Positions 1 through 12,730 of a stretch of 64,000 nucleotides of DNA are shown piece by piece; the first letter of the stretch is position 1, and every line of letters begins with the position of its first letter. Origin of the DNA: Intoshia linei (taxonomy: Eukaryota; Orthonectida; Rhopaluridae); the NCBI GenBank assembly GCA_001642005.1, contig LWCA01000062.1, positions 1 through 64,000 of the forward strand, in the 5' to 3' direction. The notes beneath the pieces were generated by a model, which saw nothing but the letters and a program-made list of their open reading frames with translations, was not told where the DNA came from and made no database searches. A program made the translations under genes and the position numbers.

Positions 1-92
1 AATGTGGACTTTATAAAATTCTAAGACTAATAGTTATTGAAATAAACGATAACAAAGACACAGACTAACAAATCATATGATATAAGTAAGGA
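1..92 (-). mobile_element. Helitron-like element, 5' end fragment
   Basis: Read on the minus strand, the 5' terminus starts at about 92 with TCCTTACTTATA preceded by A, the same terminus found at 20153, 30971, 37215 and 41064. The element runs off the left edge of the window. No coding sequence is seen. Confidence 0.55.
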
Positions 93-99
93 TTATTAT

Positions 100-587
100 A
101 TAATAATTATTATATAATTATATCTTCAGGAGCAAAACCATAAATTACCCTTTGTTTTTTAATGAAAACAGCCCTAGAATTAAAAAAAATTTACAGGTAA
201 TACGGTTGTATCCTGTTAACACACACAAAAAATTTCAATCTTAATAAGTGAAACCTTTACGGTCAAAAAAGCATTTTAGTATTCATATATTTTGTTTCTG
301 AAATATTTTATTAAAACAAAAACTGAAATAATTGACGCTCTGATAATTAAAAAAAAGTTTATTCTGATAGAGCTTATTCGAGTTGATATAAATACAAAAT
401 TTCAACCCCAGAAATCTACGCATTCCCGGTGAAAAATAATTTTTAATATATTATCAATCCATATTTTTCAAATTTTTCAATTAAAATAAAAATTGAAAAT
501 TTAAATATTAATCCTACAATTTCAATAAAAATGTGCCCTCGGCAGAGCTAGGTGCTGTTTGTAAGTAGTACATAACAGTCAACCTAG
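100..587 (+). mobile_element. Helitron-like element, 3' part with terminal hairpin
   Basis: This is a 5'-truncated copy ending in the family's 3' signature: an imperfect hairpin (CTGTTTGTA / GTACATAACAG arms at about 555-578), then CTAG at 584-587 followed by T. A palindrome followed by CTRR and a T target base is the Helitron 3' hallmark. The internal body matches 20160-22600. The open frame at 613-822 beyond it looks like chance and is not called. Confidence 0.55.
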
Positions 588-599
588 TAATATTATAAT

Positions 600-2600
600 A
601 TGACATTAATATGTGTCGTATACCAAAATATATATCAAAGAGAAGGTAGGGGACAGAAGAGAGATAAAGGGAGACATAACTTTTATTTTAATAAACGTAT
701 GTTTCAAATTGAAGTTGATAATTTTTAAATTGATATCTCATTTTGCTCGCTTTTCGTATACAATAATATTTAATGGATTCGGCTCGGTCTCATTTAGATC
801 AGTAAAAAAAACTGCAAATTAATTTTTTTTGACAATCACACAACTAGCATGTCGTTTATCATTTTATTCATCCGTTTCTATAAAAAAATAATTACCTGTT
901 GCTAATGCACTCAATAAGGCTAAGTACCTAAAATAGTAATTTACAACATATTTGAAATTATAAAAAATGTATACCCACAATTTCGTCCCATAACTTCGAG
1001 GATGAAACATCTTTGATGGCTAAATAAATACTATAGAATTGTATTTTTAAGCCGTAAAATGCTTAGATTTAATAATTATCCTAAATCCTACGTCAGAGTC
1101 ACCAAATTGGACCATTTCAACTCTATGGTAGAATGAAATTCAAATGAAAAAAACGGAACGGACCGTAAATCTGTTAAATATATTAATTAAATATACATTG
1201 ATTTTTTCTTTTTTTAAAGTAGTTCAATTTTAAAGTTTCGCATTGTTTCCGGTACGTGTTGATGAGTTTCAGCATAGTAAAATTAATTTGGTATTACAGT
1301 AGCAACCGATTACACGAACCATGGACCAGTAGTAAAAAGTGGACCACTTTTTAAAAATTTATAAATTTTCACTCAATCAAACCTCACATTATCTTTTTTT
1401 TATAAATTAATAAAAATTCTGACCAAAAATTTCAATCTTAACAAGTGACGCATTCACATTCAAAACAAACAGTTTATTTTTTATTTTTAAATTTGCAATT
1501 ATTTGATTAAAAAATCAAAAATCAAAAAATTTTATTAAATATTTAAATTAATATTTTCGTTGTTGCAACTTGCAAAAATTAGAATTAGTAATTAATGTGT
1601 TTACAATGATCAATTTAATTTATGTCTTCACTTAAAAATTCAACTGCAAAAAATTTTAAACCGTTATAACGTAAATATCGATAATTGGTCAATATTAATT
1701 TCTACATTTAAATATGCAAACAATTTAATACATTTAAAATTACATTTTAATTAATATCCTTACAATTCAATATATTACAATACAAGGCATAACGTAATTT
1801 TACAATGTTTATCTATTGGTTACTATTTATTTAAGAAAGTACTCGGCGTAGAATTTTTAAAATACCCATTTCTAATACGATTTTTAAAGGGTGATGTTTT
1901 ATCGTAAATTTAACTTTCAGAAAGATGAATCTTTAAGGTCAAAATCACTAATTATCCTTTTTTTAAAATTAAAATTATCGATTCCTAGAATTATAAAAAA
2001 TACAAAATCTAACATCTTCACGGCAAAAACCTAACTTACCCTTTTTTGGAACAATGAAAAGTACTAAAATGTTATATAACATAAATTGCGGGTAAGTTTT
2101 AAAATCATAAACATTATCATACTTGCAAACCTAAAAAAAATAATTTTCACGATCAAAACCCATATTACCCTTTTTATAAAAAATGAAAATAATCCCAAAA
2201 TTTAAAAAAAAAAATTTAATAAAAAATTTTACTATGAAAAAGTGATGCCTTCAAAAAACACTTTAGTATTCATTTTTATTTATTTTGTAACTATTTTTAT
2301 TTGAAAAAAAATTGAAATAATAAATCAATAGGTCATATAATTAAAAACAAGACATTATTCTGATACTTCTTATTCCAGCTGATAAATATACAAAATTTCA
2401 AACCCAAAAATTACGCATTCTCGGTGAAAAAAAACTTTGGATTTGGATTAAAATTAAAAATTAATCCTACAATTTCAAAAAAAATGTGCATTTGAACGTT
2501 TGAACATTGAATGACTCTAGACATTTCCAATAATGAGATATGGGTGGAATTCTCATATATTGATTGCTTCGAGTATGTTCAATGCCACAAAATTTTTCAT
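600..2600. other. AT-rich intergenic stretch made of decayed repeats
   Basis: No gene is recognisable on either strand. Short segments resemble the Helitron-like body (phrases such as tcaatcttaataagtgacg), so the stretch looks like layered decayed copies. The rest of the phosphofructokinase gene, expected to the left of 2995 on the minus strand, is not visible here. Confidence 0.5.
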
Positions 2601-2822
2601 TTTCAATTACTCATTTTAACATGTAAATTAAAAGATAATGTGAAATGACCGGTCCATGGTGAAATAAGTTAGAGAACCGATCCATTAAAGGATTGATAAT
2701 AGTTAATAGTGACATTTTTAAGTAAGATTTTATTATTGAATCTATTTTTTGGTAGAATTAAAAAAGTGCGACCTCGATAGAACTAGGTGCTGTTTGTACA
2801 AAGTACATAACAGTCAACCTAG
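1900..2822 (+). mobile_element. Helitron-like element, 3' end copy
   Basis: The 3' end repeats the family signature: hairpin at about 2790-2814, then CTAG at 2819-2822 followed by T. The left boundary is indistinct. A further decayed terminus lies at about 2921-2965. Confidence 0.5.
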
Positions 2823-2994
2823 TATTATCATAAAAAAACAAACATAAAATAATTTTAAATTTTAATAATAAGATTTTGTAATAAATGTATTTTTTTGTAT
2901 AATTCAAAAAAGTCTAAACGCGGCAGGCTAGGCACTGTTTTTAAAAAGTACACAAAGTCAAGATATCAACAATAAATTTTTTTATATTTTCTAC

Positions 2995-5935
2995 CTAAAG
3001 GCAGTGGTTGAAATGTGATCAATAGATTCGATAATTCTGTGTAAAGCTGAATCTGCTCCAATAGTCATATCTGTACCATAAAAGTCATTATCTATCGATC
3101 CCACGATTCCAACAATGTTGAATTTCATTTTTAGTCTATATTCCTCTTGGTTGATTTCGTCTAATATAGTAAAATAATCTAGTACGTTAACAGGTTCATT
3201 GAAATAACCAGTAAAATACAATACGTATCAATCAATGAAAATAAAATATCAATTTAATTAAAATTGTATTGTACTAATGAAACAGTTGACATTTACTGAT
3301 TTATATAATCATACCATTTTTGTATAATTCTTCAATTAAACTTTCCCACTCTGATCTAAATGTATCTGCACCAGTGAGACTACCATCACCTAACATAATT
3401 TTGATAAAATATTAAAAATGCGTAACCTCCAATTACAATTAAATTTACTATTTTTCGTTTGACCAAGTTTAGAGCGGCTTTATATCGACCCTCACGTGTT
3501 CTAAATTCCTTACACCTTGAACTTCCCAAAACGGTGCCGCCCTAATTACAATTATAATACATGTACATAAGGGTGTCACATCAAATATTTTTTTTAAGAA
3601 ATTCAAAAACATACCCAGTAGATTAGATGTAATTTGATAAAAAAATAACAATCCAATGACTAATTCTGAAAAATACTTATTAATGACTCAGCGTTGATTA
3701 ATTAAGTTAACCCACAAACATTGATTAAACCCCAAAACATAATGATCATAATAATTATAATTATAAAAAAAATATTTTCGTTATTATAAAATAAAGTAAA
3801 TTGTAAATGATGCAGCTAAACTCGTTTTATTAAAATATACAAATATTTTTAATTTTTCTCTATAAACAAAGCAGAAATTTCACTTTTTGTAAAAAAAATT
3901 AAGAAAAACATAAAAATAAACTTAAATTTAGCTCTTTTTTGTTAATTAAAAATTGATCAACGCTGAGTCATTAATGAGTATTTTTCAAAATTAGTCATCG
4001 GATTGTCATTTTTTTATTAAATTACATCTAATCTACTGGGTATGTTTTTGAATTTCTTAAACAAAATATTTGATGTGACACCCTAAGTTACACTTTATTA
4101 ATGCAATTTTATTACCTTTTGAATTATACCCGACACATCCACCCAATTTGATTTAGTTATATAATTTTCACCTTTAATCAGTCCAATGTAACCCTAATAT
4201 TTTATATATTACAAGTCGCAATCGCTTTCAATTATATAACATTACATTTTAAAAAGATGCATTTTCCGATTTTTACACGATTATCCTTATAAACCCCATT
4301 AAATTATAATATAATTATGTTAATATTGTTGGAAANAAAACAAAATCATCATAATAATTATAAAAAAAATATTTTCGTTATTATAAAATAAAGTATATTG
4401 CAAATGATGCAGCTGATCGCGTTTTATTAAAATATACAAACATTTTTAATTTTTCTCCACAAACAAAGCAGGAATTTAAGTTTTTGTAAAAAAAAATTAA
4501 GAAAAACATGAAAATAAACTTAAATTTAGCTCTATTTTGTTAATTACTTAATTGATCAACGCTGAGTCATTGATGAGTATTTTTCAAAATTAGTCATCGG
4601 ATTGTCATTTTTTTTCAAATTAAATCTAATCTACTGGGTATGTTTTTGAATTTCTTAAAAAAAATATTTGATGTGACACCCTAGTGTACATTCTCCTTAT
4701 CATTATATTCTATGTATATTATGGAATTCACAGCCAATCCTTTTGGCCAAATATCCTCCTTACATTATAATAATAATAATGTATATTTATTTAATGAGAA
4801 GGATGGTTTTGTTTCTTTGAGGACAGTAATGCAATATTTATAGATATATGTGAAGAAGAAACACTATTCTANCCCCAAAACATAATGATCATAATAATTA
4901 TAATTATAAAAAAAATATTTTCGTTATTATAAAATAAAGTAAATTGTAAATGATGCAGCTAAACTCGTTTTATTAAAATATACAAATATTTTTAATTTTT
5001 CTCTATAAACAAAGCAGAAATTTCACTTTTTGTAAAAAAAATTAAGAAAAACATAAAAATAAACTTAAATTTAGCTCTTTTTTGTTAATTAAAAATTGAT
5101 CAACGCTGAGTCATTAATGAGTATTTTTCAAAATTAGTCATCGGATTGTCATTTTTTTATTAAATTACATCTAATCTACTGGGTATGTTTTTGAATTTCT
5201 TAAACAAAATATTTGATGTGACACCCTAAGTTACACTTTATTAATGCAATTTTATTACCTTTTGAATTATACCCGACACATCCACCCAATTTGATTTAGT
5301 TATATAATTTTCACCTTTAATCAGTCCAATGTAACCCTAATATTTTATATATTACAAGTCGCAATCGCTTTCAATTATATAACATTACATTTTAAAAAGA
5401 TGCATTTTCCGATTTTTACACGATTATCCTTATAAACCCCATTAAATTATAATATAATTATGTTAATATTGTTGGAAATGTAAAAAATGTTGCAATTGGA
5501 AATGTACAAAATTTATCAAACCGTATGTATTATTTTGTGAAAAAATTGTATGTATTAATTTGAATGGATAGACAGCTCAGTTAAAAATGACTAACACAAT
5601 TATAGTGGATTAACTATACAAGTGTAAGTAACGTAAATAAGCTTTTAATGTATGAATGGTTCAGGAATTTCTAAACATCATACATGATAATAAATAATTT
5701 AATACCTCTTTGACCATATAAACTTCGGATCCTAAATAAATGCCCATCCTTACCACAGCCCGAATAGCAGCATTCATACCTGAAAATGGGCAGTCATATG
5801 AATTTCAATAATTTAACCTTGACAGTCTCCACCACTCGTCAAAACTGCAATGGACGCTAAATTTCCAATGTTCAAGCTTGTGATAGATGATCCTTCATGA
5901 CCAATGCTATTCACAATTGATAATCTGCGTTCCAT
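2995..5935 (-). CDS. PFK: ATP-dependent 6-phosphofructokinase, N-terminal half, with gaps
   Basis: This would phosphorylate fructose-6-phosphate in glycolysis. Exons read on the minus strand are 5818-5935 (ATG at 5935), 5706-5779, 3427-3541, 3315-3389 and 2995-3160. They encode the family motifs in order: [21 protein letters not shown] (nucleotide-binding start), [25 protein letters not shown], and [15 protein letters not shown] with SALHRI. Splice phases agree throughout. The exon expected between 5706 and 3541 (GYQG... to ...LQL in relatives, about 25 residues) is absent. That intron holds a MITE, two N joins and a 607-bp duplicated block. The last exon seen ends at a GT donor at 2994, and the C-terminal half is not found in 1-2990. 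It is either past a long intron off the window or lost. The identity is clear; intactness is not. Confidence 0.85.
3571..4084. mobile_element. PIF/Harbinger (Tourist)-like MITE with long TIRs
   Basis: The ends form inverted repeats of about 125 bp. The left end starts GGGTGTCACATC at 3571 and the right end finishes with its complement at 4084. The flanks are TAA on both sides, a 3-bp duplication typical of PIF/Harbinger and Tourist MITEs. There is no transposase. It sits in a phosphofructokinase intron. Right-hand halves of further copies end near 4684 and 5226. Confidence 0.65.
3730..5479. repeat. 607-bp near-identical direct duplication around scaffold joins
   Basis: Positions 3730-4336 and 4873-5479 appear essentially identical, including unique-looking sequence to the right of the MITE. 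Single N bases lie at about 4337 and at 4872, exactly at the edges of the copies. The block between them (4338-4871) carries a third partial MITE and about 190 bp of distinct sequence. An assembly artefact from unresolved repeats or haplotypes is more likely than a real duplication. Confidence 0.7.
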
Positions 5936-6058
5936 ATTTTAAATTAAATAAATAGTTACTAATGGAAATTGAGATTGATTACTTTTAGTTATATATGTAG
6001 TTCACGAGATTTGAGAACATTAAAAATGTATTAACAAATGTACAATTAATTAATTTAA

Positions 6059-6523
6059 TTATTCAGTCCATTTATTGAGACATTCTTCATTGCAGCAAAC
6101 ATAATATAGCCGCATTCCCTCCTAGATGAAAAAATTACATTACCAAATCAATATCATACAGATAAAGACTTTGATTGAAAAAACACAGCCTCTTTTCTTT
6201 TACATTTAGGACACGCATGTTCTTCTGTTCTAAATTTCATTTAATATAAACCAAAAAACTTTTACCTAGGTAATGATGGGTCCGATATAACGTCGGGAAC
6301 AATTTGAGTTAATTCGCTAAGAATATAATATATTACAATATATTTATTTAATTTTTTTACTCAGTTTCATGTTTTATATTATTAACGTATACACAATTGT
6401 TGCTCGCTACTTCTTCAAAATGACAGTTTCTACACTTTCAGGATTATTTAGTATATATTTAAATTTACCACAAACATTAATACTTTCTCTTGTTCGTTAG
6501 GTTTAGGGTACAACATGTTGTTA
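6059..6523 (-). CDS. POLR2I: DNA-directed RNA polymerase II subunit RPB9
   Basis: RPB9 is a two-zinc-ribbon subunit of RNA polymerase II in the nucleus, with roles in start-site choice and fidelity. Minus-strand exons are 6469-6523, 6361-6434, 6266-6316, 6160-6229 and 6059-6121, with introns of 34-44 nt and consistent phases. They encode NNMLYPK, then CRNCHFEEVASNNCVYV, then ELTQIVPDVISDPSLPRTEE, the second ribbon H.CPKC.RKEAVFFQS, and the ending MRLYYVCCNEECLNKWTE. The order and spacing match the whole family from the first ribbon on. The first CxxC pair that should precede NNML is not found. A possible start at ATG 6514, or a short upstream exon near 6556-6580, would both lack it. The 5' end is therefore unresolved. 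The gene lies 123 bp upstream of the phosphofructokinase start, on the same strand. Confidence 0.9.
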
Positions 6524-7600
6524 CTAAAATGTAAAATTGAGTCGTGTACGTCAATATGCTATTCACATTATTCATAATTAAACGAAATTAAAATTAAAGT
6601 TTTAATAATTCTAAATTTCATTTTAATCGAATGTCATGTTTTTAAACTTTTAGTACGGTTTTAAATTCAATGCATATTTTCAATAAATGCTTACCGATTA
6701 TCAATGACATGATGGTCAAGATTATTTATAATACTATTTAATCATTAAATTCTAACGTTAATCAAAAATAAATTCATTGTAAAAAGTATAATTAATAATT
6801 TATAACTTTATAAGTCATGACATATCCCACCAGGAGTGTCAGCATTTTATGTTAAACTATATGATTTTTTTTAAATTAAAATAAATATTCTCTTATAATC
6901 AATATAGTAATATACAGTGTTTTATTAATGAAATTAAATGTTTCATTGTGTACCATGATGACCCTTGTTAGAAAGTTAGTATATTGTGCTCATTCTAAAG
7001 AAATTAATATCGATTCCATAGTATAGTGAAAAAATATAAACATTTTAAATTAACAGTAATAAATAATAAAGTCAAACATTATATATATTCTTAACAGTAA
7101 TTACCCAGAAAGTCATATGAGACGAATTCGTGTTGAATAAAATATTAAAATATTACCATTCTTGACAAAATACAACTGATGTAAATGCCTTTTTGACCAT
7201 TTTATTTTCGTTTATAGATTAGTTAATTTATAGATTGAAATTTGAAAAAACAATAAACATTTTTTACTTTTAAATAAATTAAAATCATATCGTTACCTTA
7301 TATACCAAATAATAAGATTTTCAATTTTTACTAAAGTTCAGATTGATTTAAATATTATTAAATTTTTTTGAACAATTTGTTGTTAAATTACAATTATTGT
7401 ATGTCGAGATTCGAATATCAACTTTTTATGTCTTTTATGATTTATGATTTTTATGTGTAGCTAGCAATAGTCATATGATTATCACCTACGTATAATGAGT
7501 GTGATATATGATGCCATTTATAGATATAATATTTCAACGTAAAAATTGTCATAAATAGCATAACTTCCCGCAAAATAAAATTATAAAAACTTATTTTTTC
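6524..7600. other. Intergenic, no gene seen
   Basis: AT-rich sequence between RPB9 and a Helitron-like copy. A good splice donor (gtaagc on the minus strand, about 6694) follows an unassigned stretch and could be a 5' untranslated exon of RPB9. Nothing else is recognisable. Confidence 0.35.
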
Positions 7601-7609
7601 ATTTTCAGT

Positions 7610-8664
7610 GTGATGGTATATATTCAGTACTAATTTAATAAATACTTAAAAATACCAATTATGTATCAGTAATTAACGGAATCTTTACTTTATAAACATC
7701 TCAGTCGAATTTTACCAAAATTGCAAAGGATTATAATGAATATAAATACATTATTTAAACACACAATAAATAAATAAATACAACAACAATACAAACAACA
7801 TTAACAAAGTTGTATTACTTTTAGTTTCTATTTAAATTTTATTAAAAATGTTTTGAAAATGAGAATTTGAAATTTAAAAATTGCGTAGCAATGAAAAAAA
7901 TTCCAAAAGCATGAATTATATAGATTTTCACCCATATTTCTATATTGGAAATGTGTAGACGTACAATGCAAATTCTTTTTAAAATTGTGGGATCAATATT
8001 TACATTTTTAACTTTTTTAATTGAAATATTTGAAAAATATGGGTTGATAATATATTAAAAATTATTTTTCATCGGGAATGCGTAGATTTCTCGGGTTACT
8101 TTTGCATGTATATCAATTGGAATAAGCTCTATCAGAATAATCTTCTTTTTTTAATTTTTGGAGGGTTTATTATTTCACATTTTTTGTTTTAATAAAATAT
8201 TTCGGAAAAAAAATATATGAATACTAAAATGCTTTTTTGACCATGAAGTCATCGATTATTCGGATTGAAATTTTTTGTGTGTGTTAACAGGATACAACTG
8301 TACCACCCGTAATTTTTTTTAAATTTTAGGGCTTTTTTCATTAAAAAAGAAGGTAATTTGTGGTTTTGGTCCTGAAGATATAATTTTTTTAAATTTAAAT
8401 TTATGATAATGTTTATGATTTTAAAATCCGTATCAGCGTATACATTTTTTAAAATTCTCCAACTCGTGTGATTTTCAAAAAAAAAACAATTGGGCTTTTT
8501 GACCCGTAAGATGTGAGTTTGAGAGGTTGAAATTTATCTTATTATTACCCCCACAAAGAACTGAATTGAAATGTGGACTTTATAAAATTATAAGACTGGT
8601 AGTTATTTCAATAAAGTGGAACACACACAAACAAATATTGCGTAGCATATTATATAAGTAAGAA
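7610..8664 (-). mobile_element. Helitron-like element, minus orientation
   Basis: The 5' terminus is at about 8664 (complement of tataagtaagaa) and the body reads leftward to about 7610. It matches 20153-21960 minus the Tigger insert. The terminal dinucleotide is TT rather than TC here. The 3' hairpin is missing. Confidence 0.5.
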
Positions 8665-9940
8665 TAGCAATGAAAATACAATTGTATTGTTAACACAAGT
8701 CGAACTTAAGATAAAAGTTACGGAATAAGTGCATTATAAGTGATCTGCGAATTATGTTATTATTAGAGCATTACAATAGAAATCTTATGTATTAAGCCAA
8801 AGCTTCCCACACTTTTTTCATGATGGGCCTGTAGTAAATTATAAAATTTATCGCGTACCGGTAAAAATTTTTTTTGACTGGAGGATTGTCAATAATATTT
8901 CGAGCTATAACTGTAATAAGTTTACTAACCCATTCTACTAATTTGATATTTTCAATAAACTTCCTAATAGTGGAATTTGATGCCCGATTAAATGAAAAAA
9001 TTTGTTATTATATCATTTACACAAATTATTCATTATAGCAAAATTATAGTCCGTAGCATTATTTTATTTTCAAGTACTTAGTACAATAAATAAGTACGCA
9101 ATTATAATTATTTAATGTGTGCGATTTTTGTCTGTGCCGTTTTTGTATGTGCCATTTTTGTAGATAAACACCGAGCTTGAGGTCATTTGATTATGAAATA
9201 AAGGTCCTAAAAAAAATTAGCAAACCGATTGTAGTATTTTATGTTACCTCTTTAAGGTCTTGACTAAAAACTTTTAATTTACAAACAAAATAGTTATGAT
9301 ATTCAAGTGCAATGTATATAATATAATTAGTAGAAATGATGCCCAATTTACAAAAATTTCGCCGAGGCCATCCGAACGGGGTCTCAATACGTTAGGCTGA
9401 ATACTGATCATTATGCTATTAAATTAATGGTAATTATCATACTTAAAGCGCATGTTTCCTTAAAAATGTGACATATTAATAATAATAAAACTAAAAATTT
9501 ATTGAAAAAAACCAAAACCATAATTTTCTCGAAAATAAACTGTGTGTAGTAACAAGTTATTTTAAAAGTTTTTTCTAGTGCACCATTACATTTACAAACT
9601 ATTTTTTCACTGAAATTCTTTTATTTAGGGCGGCGTGCATATTTTTACACCAACGGGAATTAAACCCAAATAAAATTTTATACTACTACATCGATCGCTT
9701 GTAAGCGACTTTAACATTAAAAAAATCCACAACTTGCAGTGTGTGTGAGTTGACATTTTTATGATTTTGCCTCTGTTGAGGCAGAGTGACTACCCCTAGT
9801 TATATTGACTAAATTTAAATTTTTCACTACATTATTCACATAGTTCAAATAAATACCAAATATAAAAAAGTTGCTATGTGGTAAACGCAACAAACAAAAA
9901 TTAGTATAGATACATAATATAAACATAAATATCATACTAA
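8665..9940. other. Intergenic upstream of RSPH1
   Basis: No gene is recognised. About 8797-8890 resembles the left part of the MITE at 42067 (cttcccacactttttcatg). The rest is AT-rich. The promoter of RSPH1 must lie in the right-hand part, but no clear core element can be named. Confidence 0.35.
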
Positions 9941-10889
9941 ATGTCAAATTTGGGTTCAGAGGAAATAGAAGAAGAACAGGGACCATATTTGGGAGAATAC
10001 GAAGGCGAAAGAAACCAAAAAGACGAAAGACATGGTCGAGGTAAAGCAATTTTGCCAAACGGAGACACATATGAAGGAGATTATGAAAATGGTCAAAGAA
10101 ACGGTACAGGCATATATAAATTTAAAAATGGAGCTCGTTACACTGGAGAATGGTTAAGAAATAAAAAACACGGTACAGGAACATTTGCATTTCCAGATGG
10201 ATCTAAATATGAAGGATCCTGGAGTGAAGACCAAAGAAATGGAATAGGAAAATATTGTAATTTTTATTTTATTTTCCTGAACGTGAATTAATTTATTTTT
10301 AGATTACGTCAATGGAGACATTTATGATGGCGAATGGCTAAATCATGAAAGATCTGGCCAAGGATCATACACAAATGCTAAAACGGAATCAACATATATT
10401 GGAGTTTTTCACGAAGGTAAAATGAGTGGTATGGGAGAAGTTGTTTATGGTACCTACAAATTTATTGGATCATTCAAAGAGAATAAACCTGAAGGTAAAG
10501 GAAAATTTGTATTTGCAAATCAGTGTGTTCAAACCGGTGAATATAATTGGGTTGAAAAACCAAATATTGCTGGGGATGAGGATGAAACTGTCATTGTTCC
10601 AGTTTGGAATGCTGAAGATTTAAATATTGTGTCACAATTTCATACAGATGAGTCAATTATTAAAGATATCGTTATATCTGAAGATCCGATACCAGAAGAT
10701 TTAGATGATAAAATCGATTTACATAATTCTGTTAATGAAGCAGTTGAAGAAATTGCTGAGCCGACTGCAGAAAATGAAGCTTTACTAGAAAATTTTGATA
10801 ACGTGGATAACGTTGAGAAAACTGCAGAGGAGCTAACGGAAGAACCTAAAACAGATGAACCAGAACTTGTAGAAGAGAAGGAAGAATAA
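9941..10889 (+). CDS. RSPH1: Radial spoke head protein 1 (MORN-repeat protein)
   Basis: RSPH1 is a component of the radial spoke heads in motile 9+2 axonemes. Exons are 9941-10256 and 10303-10889 with one 46-nt intron, giving 300 residues, close to the vertebrate protein. The start [15 protein letters not shown] with a following GEYEGERN matches the family closely. About six MORN units follow, such as [19 protein letters not shown] and [20 protein letters not shown] short linker containing VPVW and an acidic Glu-rich tail (about residues 200-300) also fit. The splice joins KY to [12 protein letters not shown] in frame. Its presence says the organism builds motile cilia or flagella. No fault is seen in the gene. 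Confidence 0.93.
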
Positions 10890-11067
10890 ATTGTATATTT
10901 ACATAAAACATTATTAAAACATTTCTTATTCTTTGAAACTCATTAGATTTATTTCAAAATATCATTCCTCTATAATAGGATTCAGAACCTTATTTAGCTC
11001 TCTTTTTTGACATAAAAACTTTCAATAACAACATAAATGGGATATCAATCCTTACCTTTATAAATTA

Positions 11068-11560
11068 CTAGCTTGACTGTTATGTAGATCATACAAACAT
11101 TCGTTTTAAATCACTTAATGGACTAAAAATGTTTTTATTCTTAGCATTAAAGAGTTCAGTAGACCAAAATCGAACTTAACATACTCGCGAGCCAGCAAAA
11201 AATCAAAAATAAGCACCTAAATTTTTTTCATAAATATCTATTATAATTTTATTTTTTATAAAATTTGAGGATTTTTTGATTTCTAAAAAAAAAAGTAATC
11301 TGGGGATTTGATCGTGAAAAAACACTTTTCTGAGATTTCGATTATTGATAATAGTTATTATTTTAAAATTTTTATCAGACTGTATTTTTGTAATTCTAAG
11401 ACTCGTTTGAATTTTAAAAAAATGGAAAATTGGGTTTTTGACCATAAAGGATTCAAATTCGCAAACTGAAAAATAAATATCAACATCCCCTGTGAAAAAT
11501 CGTATTAGAAATTGGGATTTTTTAATTCTACGACTGTTCATTTTTTAAATATACGGTAAC
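11068..11560 (-). mobile_element. Helitron-like element, 3' end copy (minus)
   Basis: The 3' terminus is at 11068-11071 (CTAG) with the hairpin ttgactgttatgta...catacaaaca just to the right. The body extends rightward to about 11560 and matches the family. The open frame at 11203-11541 is part of this repeat and is not a gene. Confidence 0.45.
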
Positions 11561-11569
11561 ACACAGATA

Positions 11570-12270
11570 TTTAATTTTATATAAGTAAATGGATTATTTC
11601 ATATATTTTTTAAAGCTCAGAATTCTAATTTTTATTGGTCACATACAATATATAATTATATAATATAATAAACAACTATATATATTGTATGTCGAAATGT
11701 GTCGTTTATATATTTTGCAAATTAATTTTATTTTATTCAAAACAACAAATGTTCCAAATTAAAGTTTTTTATTTTAAAATTGATATTCTCTGCGCAACAT
11801 TTTGATATAAGAAACATCTTGGCTATAACACATATCAGAAACTATAAGAAATATGCGACAATAACTTATAAATGGCAAGCTATTATTTGTCGAAATTCGA
11901 GCGAATTATAATGAAATAGAATATAAACTATAATAATGTATTTCTTTTTTAAAGTTGATGAAATATTGTTTTAATATTAATGACTAATGTGGTAAGCTTT
12001 AAACTGTAAGATCTCCTCGTTTTGAAATTTGGAGTCTATTTCTCTTTTCTGTTATAACAAACAGTTATGTACGACTAAAACAACACTAAACGAGCATTTT
12101 GCTAAATAAGAAAATCAAAATTGCAACAAGGCCATCATACCAAAATTATATAGTTTTTTAAAATTTTTTCAGTAAGCCACATCATATATCCTTTGATTCT
12201 AATTACAGTTTGTAAATATTTATCATTTGTATATTAAAACAATATAAATACAATAATATTGGTATATGTC
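11570..12270. other. Intergenic, no gene seen
   Basis: AT-rich spacer downstream of RSPH1 with no recognisable coding sequence on either strand. Confidence 0.35.
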
Positions 12271-12278
12271 GTATAGAA

Positions 12279-12730
12279 CAGTGGTTGCCAAATTGTGCGC
12301 TTGACCTCACCAGGGGGACTACAGAGTCTGAGCTGGGCCGCAAATTTAAGAAAAATTTTACAATAAAATTAGAATTGTTGATATTAATTTGATTTAGTAT
12401 TTGATATTTAGTATATTTTTGAAATTTGAGTTATTTTGGATTATAATAAATTTAAATGTTATTAACCCTTACGAGACAATAACACGTATATAAACAAAAA
12501 AGAATCATCAGTCATCAATTTACAATTGTTTGTATACTAGGTTCTAGTAACTAGGATGTCATCTAATAACTAAAAAAAAATTAGTAATATTAATATTAAA
12601 AGATATCTTTTTTTAATCGCTGTAATAATAATATAATAAACATATTCACTATGTTGTACTAATTAATCTTCTCTAAAAATATTTGTATACAGTTAGGGGG
12701 GTCAACAATATATTTTTTTGGGAACCACTG
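12279..12730 (+). mobile_element. hAT-type MITE with perfect 8-bp target duplication
   Basis: The ends are imperfect inverted repeats: CAGTGGTTGCCAAA at the left and TTGGGAACCACTG at the right. GTATAGAA flanks both sides exactly (12271-12278 and 12731-12738). An 8-bp duplication with CAGTGGTT-like ends is the hAT signature. It is 452 bp long with no transposase. A second copy of the family starts at 26510. Confidence 0.85.

Noticed and set aside
613-822. 69-codon open frame
   Set aside because: AT-rich random-looking composition, no splice or family support.
3730-5479. True segmental duplication within the phosphofructokinase intron
   Set aside because: The copies appear identical and are bounded by N bases, so an assembly artefact is more likely.
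11203-11541. 112-codon open frame on the minus strand
   Set aside because: It lies wholly within a Helitron-like repeat copy and resembles no protein.
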